The notes beneath the pieces were generated by a model. The model saw only the letters and a list, made by a program, of their open reading frames with translations, had not been told where the DNA came from and did not search any database. Source: Acidaminobacter sp964416305 (GTDB taxonomy: Bacteria; Bacillota; Clostridia; Peptostreptococcales; Acidaminobacteraceae). From it: a DNA stretch of 64,000 nucleotides. Location: contig CAYQDM010000013.1 in the NCBI GenBank assembly GCA_964416305.1, positions 1 to 64,000 of the forward strand. Direction: 5' to 3'. Positions 34,371 through 43,660 of the stretch are shown one piece after another. Every line of letters starts with the position of its first letter. The first letter of the stretch is position 1. The position numbers and the translations under genes were made by a program.

Positions 34371-35843
34371 TTGAATTTGGAGAAAGAGTTTTTGGAAGCG
34401 ACTATTGAACGCCTGCATGAAGCCATGAGGGCTGGCAGGCTGACATGTGAGGCGCTTGTCCGCATGTATCTTGAACGGATCGAGCGCTATGACCAACAGG
34501 GGCCAAAGATCAATGCGGTAATTCAGGTAAATCCGCTGGTCCTGGAGCAGGCTAAGGCTCTGGATGCAGCATTTGAGAGCAATGGGCTGACGGGGCCGCT
34601 CCACGGAATTCCGGTGCTGCTGAAAGACAACGTGGATACCAGCTTTATGCCCACTACTGCCGGGTGTAAAGCGCTGGTTGGCGTGACGCCGGATGAGGAT
34701 GGCTGGATTGTGAAACGGCTGCAGGCTGCAGGGGCAGTCATTCTCGCCAAAATGAACCTGCATGAGTTCGCGGTATGGGGTGAAACGGTAAGCTCAGTGC
34801 TGGGCCAGACACTGAATCCTTATGATCTGACACGGACACCAGGGGGATCCAGCGGCGGAACAGGCGCCGGTATTGCCGCAGATTTTGGTGTGATTGGCAT
34901 AGGAACTGATACGGTAAATTCTGTGCGGTCACCGGCGAGCGCCTGCTGTCTGGTGGGTTTCAGGCCGACACTGGGACTGGTGAGCCGCAGCGGCATAGTG
35001 CCCTATTCATTGACACAGGATACAGCGGGGCCAATTACAAGAACTGTTGAAGACGCGGTTAAAACCTTGGATGCCCTGGCGGGCTTCGATCCCCTGGATC
35101 CGCTGACAGCTTCGGCTCTGGGCAATATACCGGCTGAGGCGTCCTATACTGCGTTTTTGAAGACAAACGGGCTGCAGGGTAAAACTATAGGTGTCTTGAG
35201 AAGTTTCTTTGGAAACGAAGAGGCGCACGCGCCTGTGAACGGCGTCATGACTGAGGCTTTAAAGGTTCTGGAAGCGCAAGGCGCGCGGCTGGTCGAGCTG
35301 GAGATCGCGCTGGATTCCGGCAGGCTGGTTTCAGAAACCAGTGTTCACCTCTACGACCTGAAGCGGGATCTTGGGACTTATCTTGAAGGACTCGGCGACA
35401 AAACGCCGTATCATTCCCTTGAGGCGCTTTTAGAAAGCGGTCTGTATGATCCGGGCATAGAAGAGAATTTGAAAACTGCGGTGACGCTGTCAACCGAGAG
35501 CGAAGATTACCGGATCCGGATGGAACTGCGGCAGCGACTTCAGGATCAGGTGTTGGTACTCATGGAGCAGCACGGCCTCGACCTGATGGTCTTCCCGCAT
35601 CAGAAGCGCCTGGTAGTGCCCGTGGGCGGCTCACAGGTGGATCGAAACGGAGTCCTCGGCGCTGTGACAGGCTTCCCTTCTGTCGTTGTGCCTGCCGGCT
35701 TCTCCGAGCCTACAGCCACGGCACCTATCGGCGTTCCGGTAGGCATGGAGCTATTTGCCCGGCCATGGTGTGAACCCGTCCTGATTGAGGCAGCCTACGG
35801 ATTTGAACGCGCGACGATGGTTAGAAAACCACCGGTATTGTAA
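34371..35843 (+). CDS. amidase-signature hydrolase (peptide amidase-like)
   Basis: A 490-residue amidase-signature enzyme. The catalytic triad region is visible: Lys in GIPVLLKDNVDT, and the Gly/Ser-rich GGSSGGTGAGIAADFGVIGIGTDT with the nucleophile and cis-Ser. It hydrolyses carboxamides; substrate unknown. Similar to peptide amidases rather than GatA, since no gatB/gatC is nearby. The start is a TTG eight bases after GGGAGG. Monocistronic. Confidence 0.88.
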   Translation: MNLEKEFLEATIERLHEAMRAGRLTCEALVRMYLERIERYDQQGPKINAVIQVNPLVLEQAKALDAAFESNGLTGPLHGIPVLLKDNVDTSFMPTTAGCKALVGVTPDEDGWIVKRLQAAGAVILAKMNLHEFAVWGETVSSVLGQTLNPYDLTRTPGGSSGGTGAGIAADFGVIGIGTDTVNSVRSPASACCLVGFRPTLGLVSRSGIVPYSLTQDTAGPITRTVEDAVKTLDALAGFDPLDPLTASALGNIPAEASYTAFLKTNGLQGKTIGVLRSFFGNEEAHAPVNGVMTEALKVLEAQGARLVELEIALDSGRLVSETSVHLYDLKRDLGTYLEGLGDKTPYHSLEALLESGLYDPGIEENLKTAVTLSTESEDYRIRMELRQRLQDQVLVLMEQHGLDLMVFPHQKRLVVPVGGSQVDRNGVLGAVTGFPSVVVPAGFSEPTATAPIGVPVGMELFARPWCEPVLIEAAYGFERATMVRKPPVL

Positions 35844-35928
35844 AATTGTAAGACCAGCTAAGGAAAGTCAATTCTTTTCTTTAAGAAAGATAAAAAAATT
35901 GAGTTTAAAAAATGGGTACAACAAACTA

Positions 35929-35960
35929 AGCCATTGAAAAGTACGAACAATGGCTATTTT
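35929..35960 (+). terminator. terminator of the amidase gene
   Basis: AGCCATTG and CAATGGCT pair around an 11-base loop and are followed by ATTTTTC. Confidence 0.75.
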
Positions 35961-35974
35961 TCAATTCCATTGAA

Positions 35975-37387
35975 TCAGGCAGCTATAAGTTGTAGTTTTG
36001 CCGCTCTCCAGGATTGGTGTTCTTCTGGCTGTCTGACTTCAAATGGCTTATCATCTCGCAATACTGCAAAAATATAGTGTAATAGCTTATGCATAACTGC
36101 AACGAGTGCAACTTTTTTCTTCTTGCTTCCACATTTTTTCTGATAATAGTCCCTAAGGATTGGGTTGACTTCCTCGCCATTGCTCTTAGTACTTATTGCG
36201 GTTAATGCAACCGTAAACAGGACTCTTCGCCCAATTCGAGTGCCTCGTTTGGAGATCTTATTTTGATCCCCTTTAAACTTCCCTGATTCGTTAACACTTG
36301 GATCAATGCCAAAGTATGCAACAAATGCCTTTGGGGACTTGAACATCCTAAAATCACCGATCTCGGCGATCAGTGTTACAGCGGAAATGTAGCCTATTCC
36401 AGGGAGTTGGTCTATCAGCTCGATTTGACGTTTAACTGTTGCCGGAAAGTCCATAGAATTAACAATTTCACGGATCTTGTTAACGATGCTTTCCAAATTC
36501 TTTTGAAGACTTATGATATTATCCACACAGATTTTTATCTTAATCCCCAGCATTGAGAATTCCATGGGCATAGAAGCAGCATTGGAAGCATACTCAAGTA
36601 GTCCATCCACTTTCTTCGAAGCCCAAGACGCACCTTTACGACCATGTTTAGCAATCAATTCTATGAGTATAGAGCGCTCCGCAGATAAGATATCCATAGG
36701 GGTTGAAAAGTCCTTTAGAAGCGCCAAAGAGGCTTTGCCATAAGGCTCTGAGAAGACTTTTCTATATCCAGGGAACAGTAGATAAAGATCTGTGCTAAGC
36801 CGGTTTTTCATTTCAGTGATAGTATCAGAGAGTGAATAGTACTCTCTTACCATCATACGAAGTGCGAGGACTTGGGGCTCAGGAATAATTGAAAACTTAA
36901 CGTTTTGATACTTCGCAAGTTTTGCAATCTTTTCAGCATCTTTTGAATCGTTTTTCACTTTTCTTATGTCAAGATTCTTGATAGAATGTACAGACAAAGG
37001 GTTGAGGACAAATCCTTTGAGGTCATTCGATCTCAGAAAGAAGAAGAGTGGTAAATGAAAGATACCCGTAGATTCTACGAAGTAGATGGGCTTTCGTTGT
37101 AACCGCTCTTCTTCGTTTTTGAGAATCTCTAATAGTTTTTGGAATCCAGAGGGGTTGTGATCAATTCGAAAAGGTTTTCGAATCAGAGCACCCGACGGCT
37201 CTAACATGGCAACAAAAGAAAACTCTGAAGAGACATCGAAGCCCACTACAAAATCATCAATAAATCGGGACAAAACTAGCACAACCTTTCGTACAGAATG
37301 AATCAGAGCTTCCACTGTATGAAGAACGTCTAACAAACTTGCGTTTGAAACGGGTAACACACGAAGGTGGCCCAACCAGCTAAACAT
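35975..37387 (-). mobile_element. IS110-family transposase
   Basis: A transposase of about 470 residues. The N-terminal DEDD domain starts at VGFDVSSEF (after about 50 extra residues) and includes NDSKDAEKIAKLAKYQ; the C-terminal IS116/IS110/IS902 domain has QLPGIGYISAVTLIAEIGD and FVAYFGIDPSVNESG. The reading frame is intact. An in-frame GTG at 37411 could be the start. IS110 elements use a non-coding bridge RNA from the end flanking the gene; the noncoding stretch 37388-37612 is where it would lie here. Exact ends were not identified. Confidence 0.92.
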
Positions 37388-37612
37388 CGAATCGTTCTTG
37401 TGGAGTGACACTCTTAATCGCGGATAAAGCCTCGAGATGAGGGATCCAGTTGGGGAGCATGTCTATCTCTCTGACAAGTGAGATTATAACATCATGTAGA
37501 CTGGCTTTCATCAACAATTGAGCCTCTGATTCATCTGAACAATATATACTTATTTTTCAAGGAACGTTCGGTCATCAAGTGCTTATCTAACCTATCTCTA
37601 TCTTACAAGGTT

Positions 37613-37741
37613 GGGGACGCGGACGGTAATGGTTTTGTGATAGAACCGTTCACTTTTGGTCGCGGTGAGAATTATTATCCCATGCGACCGCACAAAAAAT
37701 ATTACCGTACGCGTGACCAACTTAAAGGTGTCCGCGTCCCC
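37613..37741. repeat. 129-nt structured element with perfect terminal inverted repeats
   Basis: GGGGACGCGGAC (37613-37624) and GTCCGCGTCCCC (37730-37741) are exact inverted repeats. Nested inside are CGGTAAT/ATTACCG and GGTCGC/GCGACC. There is no coding frame with a ribosome site. It resembles a REP/MITE-like element or a folded RNA, and sits upstream of the IS110 gene. The stretch 37388-37612 to its left shows nothing else I can name. Confidence 0.7.
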
Positions 37742-37750
37742 TTCCATTTG

Positions 37751-37782
37751 AAAAGAAGGCCGTCACTCCCGTGACGGCCTTC
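37751..37782 (-). terminator. terminator of the acyltransferase gene
   Basis: Perfect 12-bp stem GAAGGCCGTCAC/GTGACGGCCTTC with a four-base loop; on the minus strand it is followed by TTTTC. Confidence 0.85.
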
Positions 37783-37805
37783 CTCATTTAACAATCTATA
37801 CAGCA

Positions 37806-38651
37806 TTACTCCACATCTTCTTTAATGGCATCCAGTGGCGATTCGAGAAGCGTCAGATCTTCGAGGTACTTTTTCGCCAGCTTGAACGTATTGGCGAAAT
37901 AGAGACCATCACATAATCTTTCATCCAAGACATATCCAAGCTCGCAGACGGATTTTTCAACGACGACATCATTTTCAACCATCGGCATTTTTTTGACCTT
38001 ACCCAGGGCAATAAAGACGCCGGTGGTTCCAAAATCATAGAGATGGTGATAAATATAGTCGAGCTTGATCGATTTTAAATAAGTAAAAAACATGCTTGTA
38101 TGAAATGGGCTGGCCTTGATCATCCCCGCCGGCATGAGATTATGCCGATCGAGCCATTTTACAGTTCTCACGGCGGCCTTGACCAATGGTCCAGGCAGGG
38201 ACATGAATTTCGCCGCCAGCTGATCTGTCTCATTCTGAGTGTCCCCAAGGTTTTCACGGATGACATCATCCACAATCTGAGCAATTTCAAAAATGGACTC
38301 TTTCCCGGTAAACATAAACTTTACCGTGGTTTCTTCGCCATCATCATGCAGAGAGCGCTTGACGGCCATAGAGATTGAAATATGGTTCCTGGCATAATAA
38401 CGGCCATTCATGACGAAGCGGTTGATTTGAGGCCGCTGTGCCAGGACGCGGACAAAAACCGCAATAAAGACATGTAAATAATTCATTTTGACGCCACTTT
38501 CGCGTTTTGCGTGAATGTAGTCGTCTATATGCGCCGTAACAAGCGTTTGCTTGTGGTAGATCAGGGCATCGCTCCTGCGTTCCATGATATAGGGCATTAT
38601 TTTTACAAAAGGACTGAGACTATTAATGCGGCGACCATCAGAACGCGGCAT
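37806..38651 (-). CDS. 2-oxoacid dehydrogenase acyltransferase-like / CAT-fold protein
   Basis: A 281-residue protein with only the catalytic domain of E2 acyltransferases, without lipoyl or E1-binding domains. The CAT-fold active-site pattern appears as HHLYDFGTTGVFIALG, close to HxxxDG. Seen also: INRFVMNGRYYARNHISISMAVKR. No dehydrogenase partners are nearby, so the acyl group and acceptor are unknown. Start is the ATG after AAGGAGG. Confidence 0.75.
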   Translation of the reverse strand: MPRSDGRRINSLSPFVKIMPYIMERRSDALIYHKQTLVTAHIDDYIHAKRESGVKMNYLHVFIAVFVRVLAQRPQINRFVMNGRYYARNHISISMAVKRSLHDDGEETTVKFMFTGKESIFEIAQIVDDVIRENLGDTQNETDQLAAKFMSLPGPLVKAAVRTVKWLDRHNLMPAGMIKASPFHTSMFFTYLKSIKLDYIYHHLYDFGTTGVFIALGKVKKMPMVENDVVVEKSVCELGYVLDERLCDGLYFANTFKLAKKYLEDLTLLESPLDAIKEDVE

Positions 38652-38972
38652 GGGGATTCCTCCTTGAACTGCATATTCACAAAGCTTTGGCAATTAATCC
38701 ATGGTTATTTGAATGCCTACTAGATTAATACTATTCGACGTTGATCTGAGAAATTCCTTCATGCGCCTAAATTAATACAGGGCGAAGACAGGGTTATAAA
38801 ATTCCCTCCTTCCAAATGGTTGAGGGATTTTTTTTGCGCCTTCAGCCATCCCGACTTTAGCCCATCCAATTCATTAAAACAACAAATATTAAACTATTAT
38901 CAATAATTATATATTGATATTCGATATATTTGTGCTAAAATAGACTTACCAAAAACCTGTGAGGTGACTTTC
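38652..38972. other. intergenic region with a plus-strand hairpin and operator-like palindrome
   Basis: A 321-bp region between divergent genes. On the plus strand TCCCTC/GAGGGA (38803-38827) with eight T after it looks like a terminator, although no plus-strand gene precedes it. It may end a small RNA or act as an attenuator. No coding frame with a ribosome site was seen. Confidence 0.5.
38898..38941 (+). promoter_or_regulatory. promoter and operator of the DUF2975/XRE pair
   Basis: TTGATA (38914-38919) and TAAAAT (38936-38941) are 16 bases apart. The inverted repeat TATCAATA (38898-38905)/TATTGATA (38912-38919) overlaps the -35, a typical place for autoregulation by the small XRE protein encoded downstream. 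Confidence 0.6.
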
Positions 38973-39425
38973 ATGAAACGTTATTCTACGCTTTACCTAA
39001 GGATCGCCGTGGTCCTCATTGGCCTGCCGGTACTGGCTATCTGCCTATTTTGGCTGCCACATGCCATAGATTACCTGCGCGTGCCGGTCACCATAGGCGC
39101 TTATTTGGCAGCAATTCTGTTTTTCGCCATACTTTACAAAGCTTTTCGTCTGCTGAGTTATATCGACCAGAACAAAGCGTTCTCGACGCTGTCTGTCGCT
39201 GTGCTGAAGCAGATCAAGCAATTTGCCTTTTCCATCAGCTTGATCTACGCGGTGCTGATCCCTTTTCTCATTCCAATTGCGGACGCGGATGACGCACCCG
39301 GACTCATGGGACTGCCTTTAATTTTCATTTTCGCCTCATCCGTGATAGGGGTCTTTGCTGCAGTACTTGAGCGACTGCTGCAGGATGCAATTGCCATCAA
39401 AGAAGAAAACGACTTGACTGTGTGA
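38973..39425 (+). CDS. DUF2975 membrane protein
   Basis: A 150-residue protein with four hydrophobic segments, of the DUF2975 family. Function unknown. The ATG follows GAGGTGA. Members are commonly paired with a small Cro/CI-type regulator, as here: the next gene starts ten bases after this stop. Confidence 0.82.
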   Translation: MKRYSTLYLRIAVVLIGLPVLAICLFWLPHAIDYLRVPVTIGAYLAAILFFAILYKAFRLLSYIDQNKAFSTLSVAVLKQIKQFAFSISLIYAVLIPFLIPIADADDAPGLMGLPLIFIFASSVIGVFAAVLERLLQDAIAIKEENDLTV

Positions 39426-39435
39426 GGTGACGGAC

Positions 39436-39642
39436 ATGGCAATTATTGTTAATATCGATGTAATGTTGGCCAAACGAAAAATGAGTGTAACTGAGCTGAC
39501 TGAAAAAGTCGGCATTACCATGGCCAACCTCTCCATCTTAAAGAACGGCAAAGCAAAAGCCATCCGGTTTTCTACACTGGAGGCCATCTGTAAGGCTCTG
39601 GACTGTCAACCGGGCGATATACTGGAGTTCAGGGCGGATTGA
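39436..39642 (+). CDS. small XRE-family regulator (YozG-like)
   Basis: A 68-residue helix-turn-helix protein: MLAKRKMSVTELTEKVGITMANLSILKNGKAKAIRFSTLE, ending in CKALDCQPGDILEF. Cytosolic and probably DNA-binding on its own promoter. ATG preceded by GAGGTGA that overlaps the end of the DUF2975 gene. The pair is a common membrane protein/regulator unit of unknown function. Confidence 0.9.
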   Translation: MAIIVNIDVMLAKRKMSVTELTEKVGITMANLSILKNGKAKAIRFSTLEAICKALDCQPGDILEFRAD

Positions 39643-39721
39643 CTTTTAAGCCAGACTGACGTTTTCAAAATACGCCCTTCAACCAACCTAATGAATTTGA
39701 AATGCGCCCTGGGAGGCTTCT

Positions 39722-41068
39722 ATGAAAATCAAACTCATCCAGCCCGCCATGCTGCAGCGGCCCATGGATACCCAGCTTAAGACGAGAATGGCGCCGTCTC
39801 TTGCGCTGCTCACCCTGGCAAATCTGACACCCGAGATCCATGAGATCGTCATGGAAAACGAAAATGTGGAGACCTTGAATTTTGACGATCCTGCAGATCT
39901 GGTCGCCATCACAGTCACCGTCGACGTCATGAACCGGGCCGCTGAAATTTCAAAAGCCTACCGCGCCCGAGGCATCCCCGTCATTGCTGGCGGGATTCAC
40001 ATCACCTCAGATCCGGAGAGTGCAGCAGACAGCTTCGATGCCATTTGCATAGGCATGGCGGAGCACGTCTGGCCAATGATACTAAAAGATGCAGAGAACA
40101 AAACACTAAAAAAAATCTACCATGGTGCCAACGTCCTGTCTGCTAAAGACATAGTCTCACCTGGTTATGACAGCGTCGATCCGGACAAATATCTCTACAC
40201 CAATATCATCACCGCCAGCCGGGGTTGCCCCTTCAAGTGCGACTTCTGCTACAACAGCTGCCAGCACGCTGAAGAAGTCTTCCTCAACAGACCCGCAGAG
40301 GATGTCCTACGGGATATCAAAACGCTGAACACCAGACATATCATGTTTATCGACGACAACTTCATAGGCAATCCAGCATGGACCAAAAATTTCTTAAGTG
40401 CGATCAAACCGCTGAAACTGAAATGGAGCGCCGCAGTCTCTTCCAACATAGTGGACATGCCCGACCTGCTGGACGACATGAAGGACACCGGCTGCAAAAG
40501 CCTGTTTATTGGCTTTGAAAGCATAAACAGCGCCGCTGTAGGCGCTGTCCATAAGACTCAAAATTGTGTGTCGAAATATGAGCGGTTGGTGGAAGCTCTC
40601 CACAATAGAGGCATTATGGTCAACGCCAGCTTTGTCTTTGGTCTGGATGAAGACGACCAAACGGTATTTGAAAACACCTTAGAGTGGATCGTCCGAAACA
40701 AAATTGAGACGGTCACGTCCCATATTCTAACGCCCTACCCGGGTACGAAACTGCACGCTGATTTTCTGAGAGAAGATCGAATCACAGATTTCAACCTATC
40801 CCACTACAACACCGCCCATGTGGTTTATCAACCAAAAAACATGACCCCAGAGGAACTCTATAGCGGCTATCTGTGGATTTACAAAGAAGTCTACAGTTTT
40901 AAGAACATCCTCAAGCGGCTTCCCAAGCACAAGCGGCAATGGGTCCCCTTTTTGGCCTTTAATCTCTTTTACAGGAAATTTGGCAAATTGACTGAATGGT
41001 TGTGCTTGAAGCTGACTTTTAATACCATCGGCAAACTCTTCAGGAGGATTGCCTACTTGACAAGGTAA
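39722..41068 (+). CDS. B12-binding-domain radical SAM protein
   Basis: A 448-residue radical SAM protein. An N-terminal cobalamin-binding-like domain (residues 1-140, AGGIHITSDPE) precedes the SAM-cluster motif CPFKCDFC near 167 and a full barrel (IMFIDDNF, SLFIGFESIN). The C-terminal region is basic and aromatic. Substrate unknown; such proteins methylate or rearrange carbon skeletons. No partner biosynthetic genes are adjacent. Confidence 0.88.
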   Translation: MKIKLIQPAMLQRPMDTQLKTRMAPSLALLTLANLTPEIHEIVMENENVETLNFDDPADLVAITVTVDVMNRAAEISKAYRARGIPVIAGGIHITSDPESAADSFDAICIGMAEHVWPMILKDAENKTLKKIYHGANVLSAKDIVSPGYDSVDPDKYLYTNIITASRGCPFKCDFCYNSCQHAEEVFLNRPAEDVLRDIKTLNTRHIMFIDDNFIGNPAWTKNFLSAIKPLKLKWSAAVSSNIVDMPDLLDDMKDTGCKSLFIGFESINSAAVGAVHKTQNCVSKYERLVEALHNRGIMVNASFVFGLDEDDQTVFENTLEWIVRNKIETVTSHILTPYPGTKLHADFLREDRITDFNLSHYNTAHVVYQPKNMTPEELYSGYLWIYKEVYSFKNILKRLPKHKRQWVPFLAFNLFYRKFGKLTEWLCLKLTFNTIGKLFRRIAYLTR

Positions 41069-41072
41069 AGTC

Positions 41073-42215
41073 TCAACGGCCGGACCCGGACGCCCCCTCA
41101 GCATTTACAGACGCCTTGATCTCCCCGTCAGACAAAAAATCCGCCAGCAAAAGATCTACCATGCGTCCGTAACTCTTGACACCGTCCGCCTGCCGGTTGG
41201 TTTTCAGATAGGTATCATTGATCTGATCCGCGGTGTCGTTGACTTCTCCCTGATAGGGTTTCCAGAAGGCACTGTAGGCTGCCAGATCCTTGTTCAAACC
41301 CTCACCGTAGCGCTGCCTCAGCTCGAAATAGGCCTCCGGGTCTTCACGGTAAAGCGCATTGCCGGCATGGATCAGCGCCAGCACCGTCCCGGAGTATTGA
41401 AAGTCCGCATCCGGATGGCTCATGCAGGCAAGATACGCGGCGTAATTGGCCTCATCTTCCCTGGCAATGCCCATTTGGTGGGCTTTTTCATGCATAGCGT
41501 TGGCAGGCAGCAGGAGGTCCGGCACGCGGCTGTTGACGTTGGCTTCGCCGGTAAAGGGCATAAAGATCCCGGTTATACCCGTGTACAGCATGGCCTCAGA
41601 CAGCCACACGGCTTTGGGCGGACCCCAGCTTCCTCGAAAAATTGCTTCGACCTCGCCGAGCTGATCATAGCCGAGTACCGTTCTTGAAAATACATCTTGT
41701 CGATCAGATGCCAATTTCATGACACCTTCATCATTCATCGGCTGAATTTTCCTCAGTTCATTGGCCTGATCCACCAACCGCTCTGAAAGCGCGTAAAGCT
41801 CCTCCACCGCATAAGGCCTGACTTCCAGGCCGATGGTCACTGCAAGCGGCTGCCGGCTGTAATTCAGCCCCCAGATCAACATAAACATGACATAAACCGC
41901 AGAGAGATACACTGCTGCGTGATAAAGCAGTTTAAGAGCACCACCCTTTATCAGACGAAACGCCAGCGTTATAATCAACACCACTAAAGCAATTCCATGC
42001 CCCACGAACAAAATTTCTGCCAGTGAAAATGGCAACAACCCCGTTGCGGTGCTGATCCCCTGCATCACACTTTTTTGCACAGAACCGGCATAATATTTTT
42101 CGAGCACCTCAGGATGCCGCGCCAACCAATGCCCCAGCCCGTAAAAGACGGGGACCATCAGGATCCAGATCAAGCTTTTTGGCAGTTTTTTCAAACGAAA
42201 AAGGACGTCTCTCAC
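41073..42215 (-). CDS. DUF3810 membrane metalloprotease-like protein
   Basis: A 380-residue protein with three or more hydrophobic segments in the first 130 residues, then a soluble domain with the zinc-protease signature HEKAHQMG (HExxH) near 240 and downstream EDEANYAAYLA. It matches the DUF3810 layout. A peptidase role is inferred from the motif. The start GTG is inside a long hairpin and follows GAGGTGAAACCCT. It is convergent with the radical SAM gene. Confidence 0.8.
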   Translation of the reverse strand: MRDVLFRLKKLPKSLIWILMVPVFYGLGHWLARHPEVLEKYYAGSVQKSVMQGISTATGLLPFSLAEILFVGHGIALVVLIITLAFRLIKGGALKLLYHAAVYLSAVYVMFMLIWGLNYSRQPLAVTIGLEVRPYAVEELYALSERLVDQANELRKIQPMNDEGVMKLASDRQDVFSRTVLGYDQLGEVEAIFRGSWGPPKAVWLSEAMLYTGITGIFMPFTGEANVNSRVPDLLLPANAMHEKAHQMGIAREDEANYAAYLACMSHPDADFQYSGTVLALIHAGNALYREDPEAYFELRQRYGEGLNKDLAAYSAFWKPYQGEVNDTADQINDTYLKTNRQADGVKSYGRMVDLLLADFLSDGEIKASVNAEGASGSGR

Positions 42216-42257
42216 AGGGTTTCACCTCTTCTGAAACCATTGTATGAGACGTCCTTT
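42200..42257 (-). terminator. hairpin covering the DUF3810 start codon; terminator of the serpin gene
   Basis: On the minus strand AAAGGACGTCTC (42257-42246) pairs with GAGACGTCCTTT (42211-42200), followed by T. An inner stem GGTTTCA/TGAAACC holds the GAGGTGA ribosome site. The GTG start (42215-42213) lies at the base of the stem, so one structure may both end the serpin transcript and limit DUF3810 translation. Confidence 0.7.
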
Positions 42258-42286
42258 CCCGCGTCAAGGGATCGACATATTATGGA

Positions 42287-43564
42287 CTATTTAGTTGGAT
42301 CGTTGAGCACACCAATAAAGAGCGGCGTAGCTGTCTCTGTGTCCAGGATGGCATAGACGAAAGGTCTGTCAAAGCTGATGGCTTCATCGAACATTGGCAT
42401 GGAGGTCAGAGAAGCTTCAACAGAGGTTACAGCTGCTGCTTCAGTGCCCTTCTCATCCGCACGGATGAAAGTCTTATGCTGAACCGCGCTGATAAACAAA
42501 TCTTTTGCGCGACTTGGCTGCATCAGTGAAAAGTCCGCTTCGCCAGGAACAAAGGCTTTACCCATGCCAAGCTTCTCAAGTTCATCCAAAAGGCTGTCCT
42601 CATAGCGGGTTTCGAATTTAGGGAATGACAAGTCGACAGTTTTTGAGGCCGCCGTATTCATTAAAGCTTTAAAAGTTTCGGGATCCATGGATTGGATCCA
42701 CGCCTCAGGACTCATGCCCTCCTCAGGGAGAACTGCCAGCATAGCCATTCTCGGATTCACATAAGGCAGTAATACCCCTTTTCCCAAGTCGTTTTCAACG
42801 ACCTCCAGACTCATGAGTTTGTGCATAAAGTCTGTTTCCTTGCTGCCTTCAGGTGTCTCAAAAGGTTGTGGAAAAGTACTTTCCGGGGAGAATTGTGACT
42901 GCCAGTCCGCTTTGAAATAAATGGCGTTGATGAGATACATCACCACTGCAGGATCGATTTCATCCACGATCTGATCGATTGTCTCACGAGTGGCTTCACT
43001 CACCCAATTATTGATCACTTTGACGGCATCCGGATTATCAAAGTCGAGACTGCGTACTGCAGCTCCAAAATAGTCCGCGTTTTTCTGAAGAAAGTCTGGA
43101 TCCGCCTCAAAGCCATCTCTGAGCCAGATGCTGTTCGCTATGCTGAGGGTGAAGCCCTCACTTTCTGTTGTAATAAGCTTCAAGTAGTTGCCGGCAAAGT
43201 TATTGACGATTTCCGGCGTCAGGTCTGCGGCTGAGAGCGCTTCCAACATGGCGGTTCGAGTGTCACTGTCCGCACCGTTCAAAGTCATGGCCAGCGCCAA
43301 ATAGACTGAAACCGGTGAAATCATCCTGTTCTCCTGGTCTTCCGGCATAGCCTGGATCAACTTCCATGTAAAAGCATTCAAGCTGTCGAGCACTGCCTGA
43401 TCCTGCTCTGCTGTTTGACCAACTGGTGTTTTAGGCACCACGCCTTCCATCAAATCTGCACCTGAAGATGTATTCGCCTGCAGGCCACATCCTGTCACAA
43501 TCAGGGATAAGGCTACCAGGACCGCTGTAAGTTGCCCCAGTTTCCACTTTTGTTGAATTCTCAT
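42287..43564 (-). CDS. secreted serpin lipoprotein
   Basis: A 425-residue serine-protease inhibitor of the serpin fold. It has a lipoprotein signal with lipobox LIVTGC, so it is probably held on the cell surface. The reactive-centre hinge GTEAAAVTSVEASL starts near residue 373 and has the small-residue pattern of inhibitory serpins. The shutter and breach segments (AIYFKADWQSQF, FDRPFVYAI) are present. The target protease cannot be told from sequence. ATG after GAGGGGAC. Confidence 0.9.
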   Translation of the reverse strand: MRIQQKWKLGQLTAVLVALSLIVTGCGLQANTSSGADLMEGVVPKTPVGQTAEQDQAVLDSLNAFTWKLIQAMPEDQENRMISPVSVYLALAMTLNGADSDTRTAMLEALSAADLTPEIVNNFAGNYLKLITTESEGFTLSIANSIWLRDGFEADPDFLQKNADYFGAAVRSLDFDNPDAVKVINNWVSEATRETIDQIVDEIDPAVVMYLINAIYFKADWQSQFSPESTFPQPFETPEGSKETDFMHKLMSLEVVENDLGKGVLLPYVNPRMAMLAVLPEEGMSPEAWIQSMDPETFKALMNTAASKTVDLSFPKFETRYEDSLLDELEKLGMGKAFVPGEADFSLMQPSRAKDLFISAVQHKTFIRADEKGTEAAAVTSVEASLTSMPMFDEAISFDRPFVYAILDTETATPLFIGVLNDPTK

Positions 43565-43598
43565 TAGATGTCCCCTCCTCTATGCTTAGTAGCTTAGT

Positions 43599-43629
43599 TG
43601 TATGACTTATACCCTTAAGACGTCATACA
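43599..43629. promoter_or_regulatory. inverted repeat upstream of the serpin gene
   Basis: TGTATGAC and GTCATACA form an 8-bp inverted repeat with a 15-base spacer, 35 bases upstream of the serpin start and after the last flagellar gene. It may be an operator or part of a terminator. Confidence 0.4.
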
Positions 43630-43660
43630 GAGGAAAAGGGTTCCGTGTGTCTATATTACC

